64,000 nucleotides of DNA from an uncultured Lachnospiraceae bacterium. Lineage in GTDB: Bacteria > Bacillota > Clostridia > Lachnospirales > Anaerotignaceae. The notes below the pieces were generated by a model. That model saw only the letters and a list, made by a program, of their open reading frames with translations. It was not told the origin of the DNA and did not search any database. Location: NCBI GenBank assembly GCA_944381395.1, contig CALWKY010000046.1, positions 1-64,000 on the forward strand, read 5' to 3'. Shown here one piece after another: positions 45,395 to 54,261 of this stretch; position 1 is the first letter of the stretch; each line of letters opens with the position of its first letter. The position numbers and the translations under genes are program-made.

Positions 45395-46309
45395 TCATGA
45401 ATCCTTGGCAGCCATCAAACGGAGGGGTTTCAGCACAACACCTTTTTCCTCCTGGTTGACCAAATATAGCCCGGTAAATACACCAGCGCTATCAAATACT
45501 ACCACGGTATTCCCCACCTTTATGGTGCGGTCGCTGGACGCAAAGCGAAGGGGAATTCTGCCGCCATTATGGAGCAGTTTCGTCATGGAGCCATCCACCG
45601 TTACCTGCGGATAATCAGAGAGCGCTTTTTCCATGGGAATCAGCACTTCCTCCAGCTTGCCTTCTTCCGCCTTTTGGCGCAATGCGGCAAGGGTGATGGC
45701 ATTTTCCAGATGAAATTGCCCTGTTGCCGTACGCAGCAAAGACTCCATATGTCCGCCGCAGCCCAGAATTTCTCCCATTTCCCGGCAAAGAGAACGAATA
45801 TAAGTGCCTTTTGAGCAGTCAATTTCCAGTTCTGCCCGATCCGGCGGCAGAAAGCGCAGCAGACGAATCGCATAAATTGTCACTTTTCTGGCTTTCCGCT
45901 CTACTTCTTTTCCTTCCCGTGCCAGTTCATAAAGTTTCTTTCCATGGACTTTAATGGCGGAATACATGGGCGGTATCTGCATTCTCTCTCCCACCAGAGA
46001 TGCCGCTGCCGTTCTCACTTGCGCTTCTGTCACAGAAACCGGCTTTTCTTCCACTACTTCACCAGAAGCGTCTTCCGTTGTGGTGGTAATGCCCAATCGC
46101 AGCATGGCGCGATAGGATTTTTTCCCATTCATGATATAATCTGCCAATTTAGTGGCTTCTCCTACACAAATGGGCAGTACGCCTTCCGCATCCGGATCCA
46201 ATGTACCGGTATGCCCAACCCGCTTGATATGCAGGCACTTGCGCACTACGGCTACTGCATCATGGGAAGTAAAGCCTTTTTCTTTATAAACATTGACAAT
46301 TCCGTCCAT
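45395..46309 (-). CDS. truB: tRNA pseudouridine(55) synthase TruB
   Basis: About 304 residues from the ATG at 46309, which follows GAGGTGCAGT; an in-frame TTG four codons earlier overlaps that site. MDGIVNVYKEKGFTSHDAVAVVRKCL, the catalytic Asp in GHTGTLDPDAEGVLPICVG, and KSYRAMLRLG are the TruB motifs, and a C-terminal PUA-like domain follows. It makes pseudouridine 55 in the T-loop of tRNA. It lies between nrnA and ribF. Confidence 0.96.
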   Translation of the reverse strand: MDGIVNVYKEKGFTSHDAVAVVRKCLHIKRVGHTGTLDPDAEGVLPICVGEATKLADYIMNGKKSYRAMLRLGITTTTEDASGEVVEEKPVSVTEAQVRTAAASLVGERMQIPPMYSAIKVHGKKLYELAREGKEVERKARKVTIYAIRLLRFLPPDRAELEIDCSKGTYIRSLCREMGEILGCGGHMESLLRTATGQFHLENAITLAALRQKAEEGKLEEVLIPMEKALSDYPQVTVDGSMTKLLHNGGRIPLRFASSDRTIKVGNTVVVFDSAGVFTGLYLVNQEEKGVVLKPLRLMAAKDS

Positions 46310-46317
46310 ACTGCACC

Positions 46318-47295
46318 TCAATGTAATTCTGATTTCGCGTGAACCACCGCGCCAATGGCATCCAGCACCTGCTTCTTAGCCTCTTCCAAAGAACACTGGA
46401 AGGTGCATCCGGCAGCTTTCACATGACCGCCGCCGCCAAACTGCTGCGCCAAAGCGCATACGTCCCAGTCTCCTTTTCCACGGAAACTGCCCTTGATTTC
46501 ACCAGATTCCCGCTCGTATAAAAAGCAGGCTACTTCTATCTGCTGAATGTTATTGAGTGCAGCAATGATACCGTCCAGTTCTTTGGATGTACAGCCGCAG
46601 TCCTTTACTTCCTGTGCTGTCAGTGTAGACAAAACACATTTATTATCAAAGTAGCGTTCTGCATGATCAATGCCTTTTGCCAAAGCCTTAGTCTCACCAA
46701 AGGATTTTTCATTAAAGAACCGGTCATACACTGCTGTAAAATCAAAGCCATAACTTACCAGTTCCCCTGCTATACGCAGTGTAGAAGGCGCTGTACATGT
46801 ATGATGGAAGGCACCGGTATCGTAAATCAATCCAGCATACAAATTCAGTGCAATCCGCCGGTCAATGGGAAATTCATTGCGCAAAATCATATAAATAATC
46901 TCGCTGGTAGAAGAAGCTTCTTCTTCTACTAAATTAAAATGGGCAAAATACGGATTACTGGTATGATGGTCCACCTGTAGGGTAAGTCTTGCCTGTTCCA
47001 TCCAGTGGCGGGCAAACGCAGGCAGGCGATCTACGCCGCCGCAATCCAGCACCACAAATAGTTCCGGTGCTTCTTTGGGCTCACCAATCAATTCTCTGCC
47101 TTCCAAAATATCATACTTCTTGGCAAAATCCTCCAGCAATACCGTTACTTTTTTGCCTGCTTTCTGTAAAGAAAGACCCAGCGCAAGGCATGCCCCAATG
47201 GCATCGCCATCCGGGTTGCTGTGCCCTGCAATACAGATCTTTTCATGGCGAAGCAATGCTTCCTGCATACAAGAGATGGTATCATTCCCTTTCAT
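46318..47295 (-). CDS. nrnA: DHH/DHHA1 phosphoesterase, NrnA-like
   Basis: About 325 residues. The DHH motifs are present: AGHSNPDGDAIGACLALG, VVLDCGGVDRLP, VDHHTSNPYF, LYAGLIYDTGAFHH, and the C-terminal DHHA1 part ends QFGGGGHVKAAGC. NrnA degrades nanoRNA (2-5 nt) and dephosphorylates pAp; some relatives act on cyclic-di-AMP. The ATG at 47295 overlaps the rbfA end by 14 bases; the ribosome site is modest, and an ATG at 47268 is possible. Position between rbfA and truB matches the usual operon. Confidence 0.93.
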   Translation of the reverse strand: MKGNDTISCMQEALLRHEKICIAGHSNPDGDAIGACLALGLSLQKAGKKVTVLLEDFAKKYDILEGRELIGEPKEAPELFVVLDCGGVDRLPAFARHWMEQARLTLQVDHHTSNPYFAHFNLVEEEASSTSEIIYMILRNEFPIDRRIALNLYAGLIYDTGAFHHTCTAPSTLRIAGELVSYGFDFTAVYDRFFNEKSFGETKALAKGIDHAERYFDNKCVLSTLTAQEVKDCGCTSKELDGIIAALNNIQQIEVACFLYERESGEIKGSFRGKGDWDVCALAQQFGGGGHVKAAGCTFQCSLEEAKKQVLDAIGAVVHAKSELH

Positions 47296-47707
47296 CGGCT
47301 TCACCGTCTTTCTCTTCATCCAGTGCTTCTTCTTCAGAAACACCTTCTCTTTGCAGACGTTCCTGCGTAATTTGCGCCATTAACTGGTCCATGTGTACTG
47401 CATATTCTGCAGACTCATCCAGTTTAAAGATCAATTCCGGTGTAATGCGTAAATTTACCCGCTGGGCAATGAGTCTGCGGATAAAGCCATTGGCATTTTT
47501 CAGTCCTTTCATAACGGAAGCCTTTTCCTCCGCACCGCCAAATACGGACACATATACCTTACAGTACTTCAAGTCCGGGGTCGTTTCCACACGAATGACA
47601 CTGGTCATGGCACTAATTCTGGGATCTTTCAGTTCTGCCCGGATGATCTGAGACATTTCTTTAAAGATGGCATCATTTACTCTGCCAATTCTTGTGTTGC
47701 TTTTCAT
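47282..47707 (-). CDS. rbfA: 30S ribosome-binding factor RbfA
   Basis: A 141-residue protein from the ATG at 47707 (GCGGAGGTGAAACC-ATG); the longer frame upstream lacks a site. MKSNTRIGRVNDAIFKEMSQIIRAELKDPRISAMTSVIRVETTPDLKYCKVYVSVFG is the KH-like RbfA fold, with FIRRLIAQRVNLRITPELIFKLDESAEY following. RbfA helps mature the 5' end of 16S rRNA. The acidic tail (EEALDEEKDGEADERE) is an extra. Confidence 0.95.
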   Translation of the reverse strand: MKSNTRIGRVNDAIFKEMSQIIRAELKDPRISAMTSVIRVETTPDLKYCKVYVSVFGGAEEKASVMKGLKNANGFIRRLIAQRVNLRITPELIFKLDESAEYAVHMDQLMAQITQERLQREGVSEEEALDEEKDGEADERE

Positions 47708-47800
47708 GGTTTCACCTCCGCTTTGCGCCAAGGCGCCTTCCAAAAAAAGAAAGCGCCGGCTGCAAATGGAATTTTCCAATTCCTGTCTTACGAAAAAGGC

Positions 47801-50338
47801 TTATGTTCTGGGGATTTCTTCCATTACAAAAGCTTCTACCCAGTCGCCTTCTTTAATATCATTATACTTCTTGAAAACAAAGCCGCATTCAAAGCCTGCA
47901 GTTACTTCTTTTACATCGTCCTTAAAGCGCTTCAAGCTTTCCAGTTCGCCTTCGTAAACCACTATATTGTCACGCAAAATACGCACCTGTGCGCTTCTGG
48001 TAAATTTACCATCCTTTACATAGGCACCAGCAATGGTACCTACGCCGGAAGCTTTAAACAGCTGACGGATTTCTGCATGACCGATGACTTTTTCTTCGAA
48101 AACGGGATCCAGCATACCTTTCATCGCTGCGGATACATCTTCAATGGCGTTATAGATAACACGATACAGTCGTACATCTACTTTTTCTGCATCGGCAAAT
48201 GTCTTTGCAGCAGGTTCCAGACGCACGTTAAAACCAATGATAATGGCATTGGACGCACTAGCCAGCATAACGTCGCTTTCGGTAATGGCACCTACACCGC
48301 CATGGATGATGCATACGCGCACTTCCTCATTGCTTAGACGCTCTAAGCTCTGGCGTACTGCTTCTACAGAACCCTGTACGTCTGCTTTTACTACAATATT
48401 CAATTCCTTCATGGTACCACTTTGAATTTGAGAGAACAGGTCATCCAGAGAAACTTTCTGAGGGGTTTCCCGAATGAGGTTTTCACGATTCTTTGCCACA
48501 ATGGTTTCTGCTACCATTCTTGCCTGCTTTTCACTTTCTGCTACATAGAAAGTATCACCAGCAGAAGGTACTTCCGAAAGACCCAAAATCTCTACAGGTG
48601 TAGAAGGACCCGCCTTCTTTACCCGTCTGCCCTTATCATCGGTCATAGCGCGGATTTTACCATAGGCAGCACCAGCTACGACAGGATCACCTACCTGTAA
48701 GGTACCATTTTGTACCAAAACAGTAGCTACAGGACCGCGGCCTCTATCCAACTTTGCTTCGATGATGGCACCTCTTGCAGGACGGTCGGGATTTGCCTTT
48801 AATTCTTTCATTTCTGCAACCAGAGTAATCATTTCCAACAGCTGGTCAATTCCCTCTTTGGTCACTGCGGAAACAGGTACGCAAATGGTATCGCCGCCCC
48901 AGTCTTCTGCCTGCAAACCATATTCTACCAATTCCTGTTTTACTCTTTCCGGATTTGCGGAAGGTTTATCCATTTTATTGATGGCAACAATGATTTCTAC
49001 ACCAGCAGCCTTTGCGTGGTTAATTGCTTCTGCGGTCTGAGGCATTACACCATCGTCTGCCGCAACAACCAGCACGGCGATATCCGTTACCTGTGCACCA
49101 CGCATACGCATGGCAGTAAATGCTTCATGTCCAGGTGTATCCAGGAAAGTAATGGGCTTGCCATTGATCTGTACGGTATAGGCACCGATGTGCTGGGTAA
49201 TGCCGCCGGCTTCTCCCTTCGTTACATTGCTGTGACGGATAGCATCCAGCAGGGATGTTTTGCCATGGTCAACGTGTCCCATAACGACTACAACAGGAGG
49301 ACGTTCCTTCAGATCTTCTTCTGCATCCGGCTGATCCTGATCACCGAAAACAGTCTCAATAATATCTTTTTCTTCTTCCTGCTCCAGAATAACATTGTAC
49401 TGCTCTGCAATTTCAGAAGCGGTATCGAAGTCTAATGCCGCATTGATATTGAGCATCATGCCTTTCTTCATCAGCATGGTTACCAGCTCGGAGCCTTTCT
49501 TGTGCAGGATTTCAGCCAGTTCTTTTACTGTCAGATTCACAGGCACCTGCTTGATCTCAGGCTCCGCATTTGCCATTGCTTCTGCGGTCTTTGCCGCCTC
49601 CTGCGCTTTTCTTGCTTCTGCCTCTTCCCGCTCTCTACGTCTTCTTTCCATAGGATCTTCCCGCTGCCTATTATTCTGGCTGCCCTTTCCATTTTTATTG
49701 GGCTTTCCAGTATTATTGTAATTATTTCTTCTATCGTTGTTTCTGTCACTGCGCTCGTTGCGATCGGCTCTGTCATTGTTTCTGCGGTCATTTCTGTCCG
49801 CGTTGCCGTGGTTGCGGTCGAAATGCCCTTCATTTCTACGGTTCTGTCCTGCATTGGCAGAACGGCTCTCTCCCATCAGGTGAGGCGCATTATTCTGGTT
49901 CTGCCGTCTCTCACCGGAACGATTATCATTGGGACGATTGCTCTGTTTGCGCTCATCGTTATGACGATTGAATCCAGTTTTTTCTCCAGAACGGTTGTCA
50001 TTGGGACGCTGGAACCCAGAAGATTTTTTCTCTTCACCCTGACGTTCCTGACGATGATGTCCCGCATTTTGGTTCTTGGATGCATTTCTAGTTTCGTTCG
50101 CAGGCTTTCGGTTATGTTCTTTCGTCGTCTCCTGTGCAGGCTTTTTCTCCTGCGCGTTTACTGTTTTTTCTTCTGCCTTTTGAGGTTTAAAAAATGCAGT
50201 AACTTTCGCACTTTCCTCCTCATTAAGCATACTCATATGGCTGGTCGCCTCAATCCCGAAATCTTTTAATTTCCCCATCAATTCTTTATTGGCAATGCCC
50301 AACTGCTTTGCCAACTCATAGATACGAATTTTCGACAT
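47801..50338 (-). CDS. infB: Translation initiation factor IF-2
   Basis: An 845-residue GTPase placing initiator tRNA on the 30S subunit. The start is the ATG at 50338 (GGAGGTGCAGCCA-ATG). Residues 1-50 are the IF2-N domain ([20 protein letters not shown]), then about 200 residues of low-complexity Asn/Arg/Asp/Glu-rich linker, a second IF2-N motif ([30 protein letters not shown]), and the G domain with [17 protein letters not shown] and NKMD, followed by domains II-IV. Complete. The Asn/Arg-rich linker is unusually biased but such linkers vary widely. Confidence 0.97.
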   Translation of the reverse strand: MSKIRIYELAKQLGIANKELMGKLKDFGIEATSHMSMLNEEESAKVTAFFKPQKAEEKTVNAQEKKPAQETTKEHNRKPANETRNASKNQNAGHHRQERQGEEKKSSGFQRPNDNRSGEKTGFNRHNDERKQSNRPNDNRSGERRQNQNNAPHLMGESRSANAGQNRRNEGHFDRNHGNADRNDRRNNDRADRNERSDRNNDRRNNYNNTGKPNKNGKGSQNNRQREDPMERRRREREEAEARKAQEAAKTAEAMANAEPEIKQVPVNLTVKELAEILHKKGSELVTMLMKKGMMLNINAALDFDTASEIAEQYNVILEQEEEKDIIETVFGDQDQPDAEEDLKERPPVVVVMGHVDHGKTSLLDAIRHSNVTKGEAGGITQHIGAYTVQINGKPITFLDTPGHEAFTAMRMRGAQVTDIAVLVVAADDGVMPQTAEAINHAKAAGVEIIVAINKMDKPSANPERVKQELVEYGLQAEDWGGDTICVPVSAVTKEGIDQLLEMITLVAEMKELKANPDRPARGAIIEAKLDRGRGPVATVLVQNGTLQVGDPVVAGAAYGKIRAMTDDKGRRVKKAGPSTPVEILGLSEVPSAGDTFYVAESEKQARMVAETIVAKNRENLIRETPQKVSLDDLFSQIQSGTMKELNIVVKADVQGSVEAVRQSLERLSNEEVRVCIIHGGVGAITESDVMLASASNAIIIGFNVRLEPAAKTFADAEKVDVRLYRVIYNAIEDVSAAMKGMLDPVFEEKVIGHAEIRQLFKASGVGTIAGAYVKDGKFTRSAQVRILRDNIVVYEGELESLKRFKDDVKEVTAGFECGFVFKKYNDIKEGDWVEAFVMEEIPRT

Positions 50339-50406
50339 TGGCTGCACCTCCGCTTTCTATTTTATTTTCACTGTTTCATCTATTTCATATCATCTAATTT
50401 TTCTGG

Positions 50407-50718
50407 TTATACTGTCTGCGTTTCTTGTACCAACTTTTGCAGTTTTTCTGCAAAACCTTGATCCAAGACCGCCAGAACAGAAATTTCCTCTTTGCCCACT
50501 GCTCTGCCGTAGTCCGCTTTGTCTCCTGCTTCCAGGCAGCAAACACCGCGAAAAACCGCAGCATTGCGGAACTTTTTTTTCGTCGTTTCTCCTGCGTCGC
50601 TGCTATAAAGAATTAAATAAGCCTTTCCGCCTTTTACCGCCTGCTCTGCCTGAAATTCCCCACATGCAAGCTTACCTGCCTTTTTGCATAAAGACAGTAG
50701 ACTATAGACCTTACGCAT
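50407..50718 (-). CDS. ylxQ: L7Ae-like ribosomal protein YlxQ
   Basis: About 103 residues from the ATG at 50718, which overlaps the rnpM end by 8 bases and has GGAGG 9 bases before it. RKVYSLLSLCKKAGKLACGEFQAEQAVKGGKAYLILYSSDAGETTKKKF fits the L7Ae/L30e fold of YlxQ, a small RNA (kink-turn) binding protein of unknown exact role. It lies between rnpM and infB as in Bacillus. Confidence 0.9.
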   Translation of the reverse strand: MRKVYSLLSLCKKAGKLACGEFQAEQAVKGGKAYLILYSSDAGETTKKKFRNAAVFRGVCCLEAGDKADYGRAVGKEEISVLAVLDQGFAEKLQKLVQETQTV

Positions 50719-50986
50719 GGCTTTCCGCCTCCAGTTCGCTCTGTAATGCGGCATAAACTTCAGCTGGGATGGGTGCTTTAAAAGAGCGCTCTAATCCTTT
50801 AGACTTCTGTGCCTTTGCCAAGCACTCCGGATTAGGACAGATATATGCACCTCTGCCCGGCTTTTTGCCAGTTCTGTCCAGGGAAAACTCACCGGCATCG
50901 TTTCTTACAATGCGGATCAACTCCCGTTTGTCTTTCATTTCCTGGCAGCCAGTACATTTACGCAGGGGAATTTTTCTTTGTTTCAT
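50711..50986 (-). CDS. rnpM: RNase P modulator RnpM (YlxR)
   Basis: A 91-residue protein with RKIPLRKCTGCQEMKDKRELIRIVR and RTGKKPGRGAYICPNPECLAKAQKSKGLERSF, the YlxR signature with two cysteine pairs (C-x-x-C and C-x-x-x-x-C). Recently the Bacillus protein was shown to bind and modulate RNase P. Start after GGGGGAGTTATC-ATG, 18 bases after nusA. Confidence 0.94.
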   Translation of the reverse strand: MKQRKIPLRKCTGCQEMKDKRELIRIVRNDAGEFSLDRTGKKPGRGAYICPNPECLAKAQKSKGLERSFKAPIPAEVYAALQSELEAESHA

Positions 50987-51004
50987 GATAACTCCCCCTT
51001 TGGA

Positions 51005-52153
51005 TTATGCTTCAGTTTCTTCTGTTGCCGTTTCTACAAGATTGTCTGCAAAGTCATGCACTTCTTCTTTCTGGGTTTCTGCGGTACTGTTTTTCTTAAT
51101 CTCTAAAAAGTCAGTGCCCTTTGCCTGGGTTTCACTCTTGATATCGATGCGCCAGCCAGTCAGTTTTGCAGACAGTCTTGCATTCTGGCCCTCCTTACCG
51201 ATTGCCAGAGACAGCTGATGATCCGGTACCACAATACGCGCGCTCTTTTCTTCTTCATCCAGTGCAACTGCCACTACCTTAGAAGGGCTTAACGCAGCAG
51301 CAATAAACTTTTTGGGGTCATCGCTCCAGTTGATGACATCAATTTTTTCACCGCCCAGCGCTTCTACGATTACATTCACACGGTAACCATTCTGACCAAC
51401 ACAAGCACCCAGCGCATCTACATTCACGTTCTTAGAATATACCGCAATCTTGGTACGGCTGCCTGCTTCTCTGGCAATGCTCTTAATCTCTACAGTACCA
51501 TCATGGATTTCCGGTACTTCCTGCTCAAAGAGACGTTTTACCAATTCCGGATGCGTTCTGGAAACAAAGATCTGAGGACCCTTGGTGGTCTGTTTTACTT
51601 CCATTACATATACTTTAATGCGGTCATTGAAATTATACTTTTCAAAAGGGATCTGCTCATTGGCAGGAAGGATGGCATCCATCTTGCCCAGCTGCACAAT
51701 CACATTGCGTCTTTCCTTCCGCTGTACAATGGCAGTCACCACTTCTTTTTCCTTAGTTACATAGCGGTTGTAAAGAATTTCCCGCTCTGCCTCTCTAAAT
51801 TTCTGTACCACAACCTGTTTTGCAGTCTGCGCAGAAATTCTTCCGAAGTCTTTGGGCGTTACTTCCAAATCCACTACATCGCCCAGCTGATAATTCTGAT
51901 TCAATACTCTGGCTTCATCCAGTGTCATTTCATTGAGGGAATCCGTAACTTCTTCTACTACTGTTTTTTCTGCATAACAAGCTACAGCGCCAGTCTCACG
52001 GTCAATAGTAACTTTAATATTCTGACCCGCGCCAAAATTTTTCTTACAAGCGGAAATCAAAGATGCCTCAATGGCTTCAAAAATAATTTCCTTATCGATG
52101 CCCTTTTCCTTCTCAATCAGGTTCAGTGCTTCGATGAATTCCTGTCTATCCAT
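51005..52153 (-). CDS. nusA: Transcription termination/antitermination factor NusA
   Basis: A 382-residue protein. N-terminal RNA polymerase-binding domain (FIEALNLIEKEKGIDKEIIFEAIEASLISACKKNFG), S1 domain (VVTAIVQRKERRNVIVQLGKMDAILPANEQIP), then KH1 (SRTKIAVYSKNVNVDALGACVGQNGYRVNVIVEALGGEKIDVINWSDDPKKFIAAALSP) and KH2 (IGKEGQNARLSAKLTGWRIDIKSE). It lacks the extra acidic repeats of proteobacterial NusA, as expected in Firmicutes. It lies 29 bases after rimP. Confidence 0.97.
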   Translation of the reverse strand: MDRQEFIEALNLIEKEKGIDKEIIFEAIEASLISACKKNFGAGQNIKVTIDRETGAVACYAEKTVVEEVTDSLNEMTLDEARVLNQNYQLGDVVDLEVTPKDFGRISAQTAKQVVVQKFREAEREILYNRYVTKEKEVVTAIVQRKERRNVIVQLGKMDAILPANEQIPFEKYNFNDRIKVYVMEVKQTTKGPQIFVSRTHPELVKRLFEQEVPEIHDGTVEIKSIAREAGSRTKIAVYSKNVNVDALGACVGQNGYRVNVIVEALGGEKIDVINWSDDPKKFIAAALSPSKVVAVALDEEEKSARIVVPDHQLSLAIGKEGQNARLSAKLTGWRIDIKSETQAKGTDFLEIKKNSTAETQKEEVHDFADNLVETATEETEA

Positions 52154-52182
52154 TTTCTGATTACCTTCCTTTCAACTTTCTC

Positions 52183-52647
52183 TTAAAATATTACCGCAAG
52201 ACGGACATCCGCTGCATCTTTTCTGGAAATCCGCACTTCTTTTCCATCTTCTTCCATTACAATCACGCCATCTTCTAAACCAATGAGCTTACCTTCCAGC
52301 GTTTTTTTGCCATTCATTGCCTGATACAGTTTGACATCAATGATTTCTCCCGCAAAACGGGCAAAATCTTCCTCTTTTTTCAGAGGGCGATCCAGTCCGG
52401 GAGAAGAAACCTCCAGCACATACGCCTGTTCAATGGGATCTTCCGCATCCAGCTTCGCTTCTACCGCTTTGCTGACTGCTTCGCAATCGTTGATGTCCAC
52501 ACCATTTTCTTTATCAATATAAATACGCAGATACCAGTTGGCACCTTCTTTCACAAATTCCAGATCTACCAGTTCCAATCCCATTTCTTCCACAATAGGC
52601 AGAACCAAAGGAAGAACTCTCGTTTCTGTATTACTTCCCTTTGCCAT
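52183..52647 (-). CDS. rimP: Ribosome maturation factor RimP
   Basis: A 154-residue protein with the RimP N-terminal domain (LPIVEEMGLELVDLEFVKEGANWYLRIYIDKENGVDINDCEAVSKAVEAKLD, then YVLEVSSPGLDRPLKKEEDFARF) and C-terminal SH3-like domain. It assists 30S assembly. First gene of the nusA-infB operon; start after GAGGTGTTTGGAGT-ATG. A strong promoter and a perfect palindrome lie in its leader. Confidence 0.96.
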   Translation of the reverse strand: MAKGSNTETRVLPLVLPIVEEMGLELVDLEFVKEGANWYLRIYIDKENGVDINDCEAVSKAVEAKLDAEDPIEQAYVLEVSSPGLDRPLKKEEDFARFAGEIIDVKLYQAMNGKKTLEGKLIGLEDGVIVMEEDGKEVRISRKDAADVRLAVIF

Positions 52648-52685
52648 ACTCCAAACACCTCGATTCTTTTTTCAGGATGTAACAA

Positions 52686-52713
52686 GAAAGAGTGGGTCAT
52701 GACCCACTCTTTC
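52686..52713. promoter_or_regulatory. 28-bp perfect palindrome in the rimP leader
   Basis: GAAAGAGTGGGTCA is followed directly by its exact complement TGACCCACTCTTTC. As RNA on the minus strand it gives a 12-bp stem with a CAUG tetraloop, about 20-45 bases after the expected transcription start and 39 bases before rimP. It could be an attenuator, an mRNA-stabilising hairpin, or a protein site. Confidence 0.75.
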
Positions 52714-52738
52714 ACCGACGAATTATTCATACGATAGA

Positions 52739-52767
52739 ATTATACCAAATAACCCCTGCAAATGCAA
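52739..52767 (-). promoter_or_regulatory. Promoter of the rimP-nusA-infB operon
   Basis: On the minus strand TTGCAT (52767-52762), 17 bases, TATAAT (52744-52739), a strong sigma-A match 91 bases before the rimP start. Confidence 0.8.
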
Positions 52768-52779
52768 TACTTTTCTCCG

Positions 52780-52800
52780 GGAAAAAACAGCTTTTTTCCT
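52780..52800 (-). terminator. Possible terminator of the second DUF554 gene
   Basis: GGAAAAAA and TTTTTTCC form an AT-rich stem with a short loop, 23 bases past the DUF554 stop and before the rimP promoter. Confidence 0.5.
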
Positions 52801-52822
52801 TCTTTTTCCGTGAAAAATGCTC

Positions 52823-53524
52823 TCAGGCAATCCCCAGCATAGTAAAAAGAGGGCATAACAAAATAGGCAAAAACACTGCTGGAAGGAAATTGATTATTTT
52901 AAAATGGGTAATCCCGCTTAAATTCAAACCCAATGCTAAAATCGCCACAGAGCCTGCGCAAGTCATTTCTGCAATGACAAAATCCGTAAACACCGGCGCT
53001 ACAAACTGTGCCAGTAAAACAATGCCTCCCTGAAAAAGCAACACGAAAACGCCTGCTAACAGCACGCCAATGCCCATAGAGGAAGCAAAAATCACAGCGG
53101 AAACCGTATCCAATACCGACTTGGTCATCAGCATTTCCAGATTACCTGTCAATCCAGCCTGTAAGGAACCTACAATGGTCATAGCGCCGATACAGAAAAT
53201 AATGGAAGCTGTCACAAATCCTTCCGCAATGCTTACCTTACCTGCTTCCGGCTTATGAAAACGCTGCTCAACGGCATTGGCGGCATGATTGAGGTGATAG
53301 TCTAAGTCAAGCCCTTCTCCAATTGCAGTACCTACTGTCATAGAAAGGATGAGCACTAATGTGTTTTGTCCAGAAAGAGCCCCAGAAATTCCAATGTAAA
53401 CCGTGCAAAGTCCCAATGCTTTCATCATCGCGGAAGAAATCCGCTCCGGAATTCCCCTTTTCAGTAATAGCCCCACAATGCTGCCGATTACAACACCTAA
53501 TGTATTGACAATGACACCAAACAT
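52823..53524 (-). CDS. DUF554 family membrane protein (second paralogue)
   Basis: About 233 residues from the ATG at 53524 (GGGGGAAAGGT-ATG); an open extension upstream lacks a site. MFGVIVNTLGVVIGSIVGLLLKRGIPER, TAIGEGLDLDYHLNHAANAVEQRF, FVTASIIFCIGAMTIVGSLQAGL and SSMGIGVLLAGVFVLLFQGGIVLLA are DUF554 motifs. Multi-pass membrane protein of unknown function. The paralogue at 8.9-9.6 kb shares the same motifs with clear divergence. Copy C of the repeat lies between it and aroQ. Confidence 0.87.
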   Translation of the reverse strand: MFGVIVNTLGVVIGSIVGLLLKRGIPERISSAMMKALGLCTVYIGISGALSGQNTLVLILSMTVGTAIGEGLDLDYHLNHAANAVEQRFHKPEAGKVSIAEGFVTASIIFCIGAMTIVGSLQAGLTGNLEMLMTKSVLDTVSAVIFASSMGIGVLLAGVFVLLFQGGIVLLAQFVAPVFTDFVIAEMTCAGSVAILALGLNLSGITHFKIINFLPAVFLPILLCPLFTMLGIA

Positions 53525-53628
53525 ACCTTTCCCCCGTTTCTTACGTATCTTATCCACGTTTTATGGTAACGCAGCATTTTTCCTTCGTCAAGAAAAAATG
53601 TACCCAATTTTTCATACTGTGATACAAA

Positions 53629-53817
53629 AAAGAACGATTGCAAGCAGGTTCTCCCTGAGAAAATATTAGTTTTCTTATTTCGTGTTTTTTAAGGGAAGCT
53701 GTACTTTCTATCTTCATAAGGAAAAATCCCGCAAAATAGAATTGCTGGAATTCCTTTCCGTTGCAAGAACTCCAGCAATATTTTTTCTAATGAAAATGTC
53801 CTTGGCAGTTCTTCTTA
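53629..53817. repeat. Structured intergenic repeat, copy C
   Basis: Third copy of the element. It shares AAAAAAGAACG at the left end with copy A, TCTATCTTCATAAGGAAAAA with ATCCCG-AAAAT after it, TTTTAAGGGAAGC in the first arm and GTTCTTCTT at the right end. The inner hairpin is again different in sequence (ATTGCTGGA / TCCAGCAAT) but paired and followed by TATTTTTTCT. It lies directly past the aroQ stop and before the DUF554 gene, both on the minus strand, so here it separates two codirectional genes. Confidence 0.72.
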
Positions 53818-53818
53818 C

Positions 53819-54256
53819 TTATTTACCGTACTTTTCTGCCAGATAATCAATTGCTTCTTTGTACCCAGCAAACCCCTTTCCCATCACTGTTTTTTCACAA
53901 GCAAGACGGGCATAAGAAATCTGACGGAAATCTTCTCTTTGGCTCACATCAGATAAATGCACTTCCACAGCGGGAAGCATCACAGCTTTCAGCGCATCCA
54001 GTATGGCTACACTGGTATGGGTATAAGCAGCGGGGTTAATGACAACGGCATCTGTTTCATCAAAGTACGCCTGTTGAATACGGTCTACCAAAGCACCTTC
54101 ACTGTTGGACTGAAAAACTTCACATGTTACACCTGCTTCTTTTGCCGCCTGCTGTACATAGTTGACCAGATCTCCATAGGTTTCCGTTCCATAAATCTGT
54201 TTTTCCCGAATGCCCAGCATATTCAAATTGGGACCATTTAACACCAGTATTTTCAT
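53819..54256 (-). CDS. aroQ: Type II 3-dehydroquinate dehydratase
   Basis: A 145-residue enzyme converting 3-dehydroquinate to 3-dehydroshikimate. MKILVLNGPNLNMLGIREKQIYG has the signature and the catalytic Tyr; VINPAAYTHTSVAILDAL and VEVHLSDVSQREDFRQISY carry the other active-site residues. The ATG at 54256 has GAGGAG 8 bases before it; GTG 54265 and ATG 54262 are in-frame alternatives lying in the site itself. Last gene of the aro operon, overlapping or abutting the pheA stop. Confidence 0.95.
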   Translation of the reverse strand: MKILVLNGPNLNMLGIREKQIYGTETYGDLVNYVQQAAKEAGVTCEVFQSNSEGALVDRIQQAYFDETDAVVINPAAYTHTSVAILDALKAVMLPAVEVHLSDVSQREDFRQISYARLACEKTVMGKGFAGYKEAIDYLAEKYGK

Positions 54257-54261
54257 GTCCA

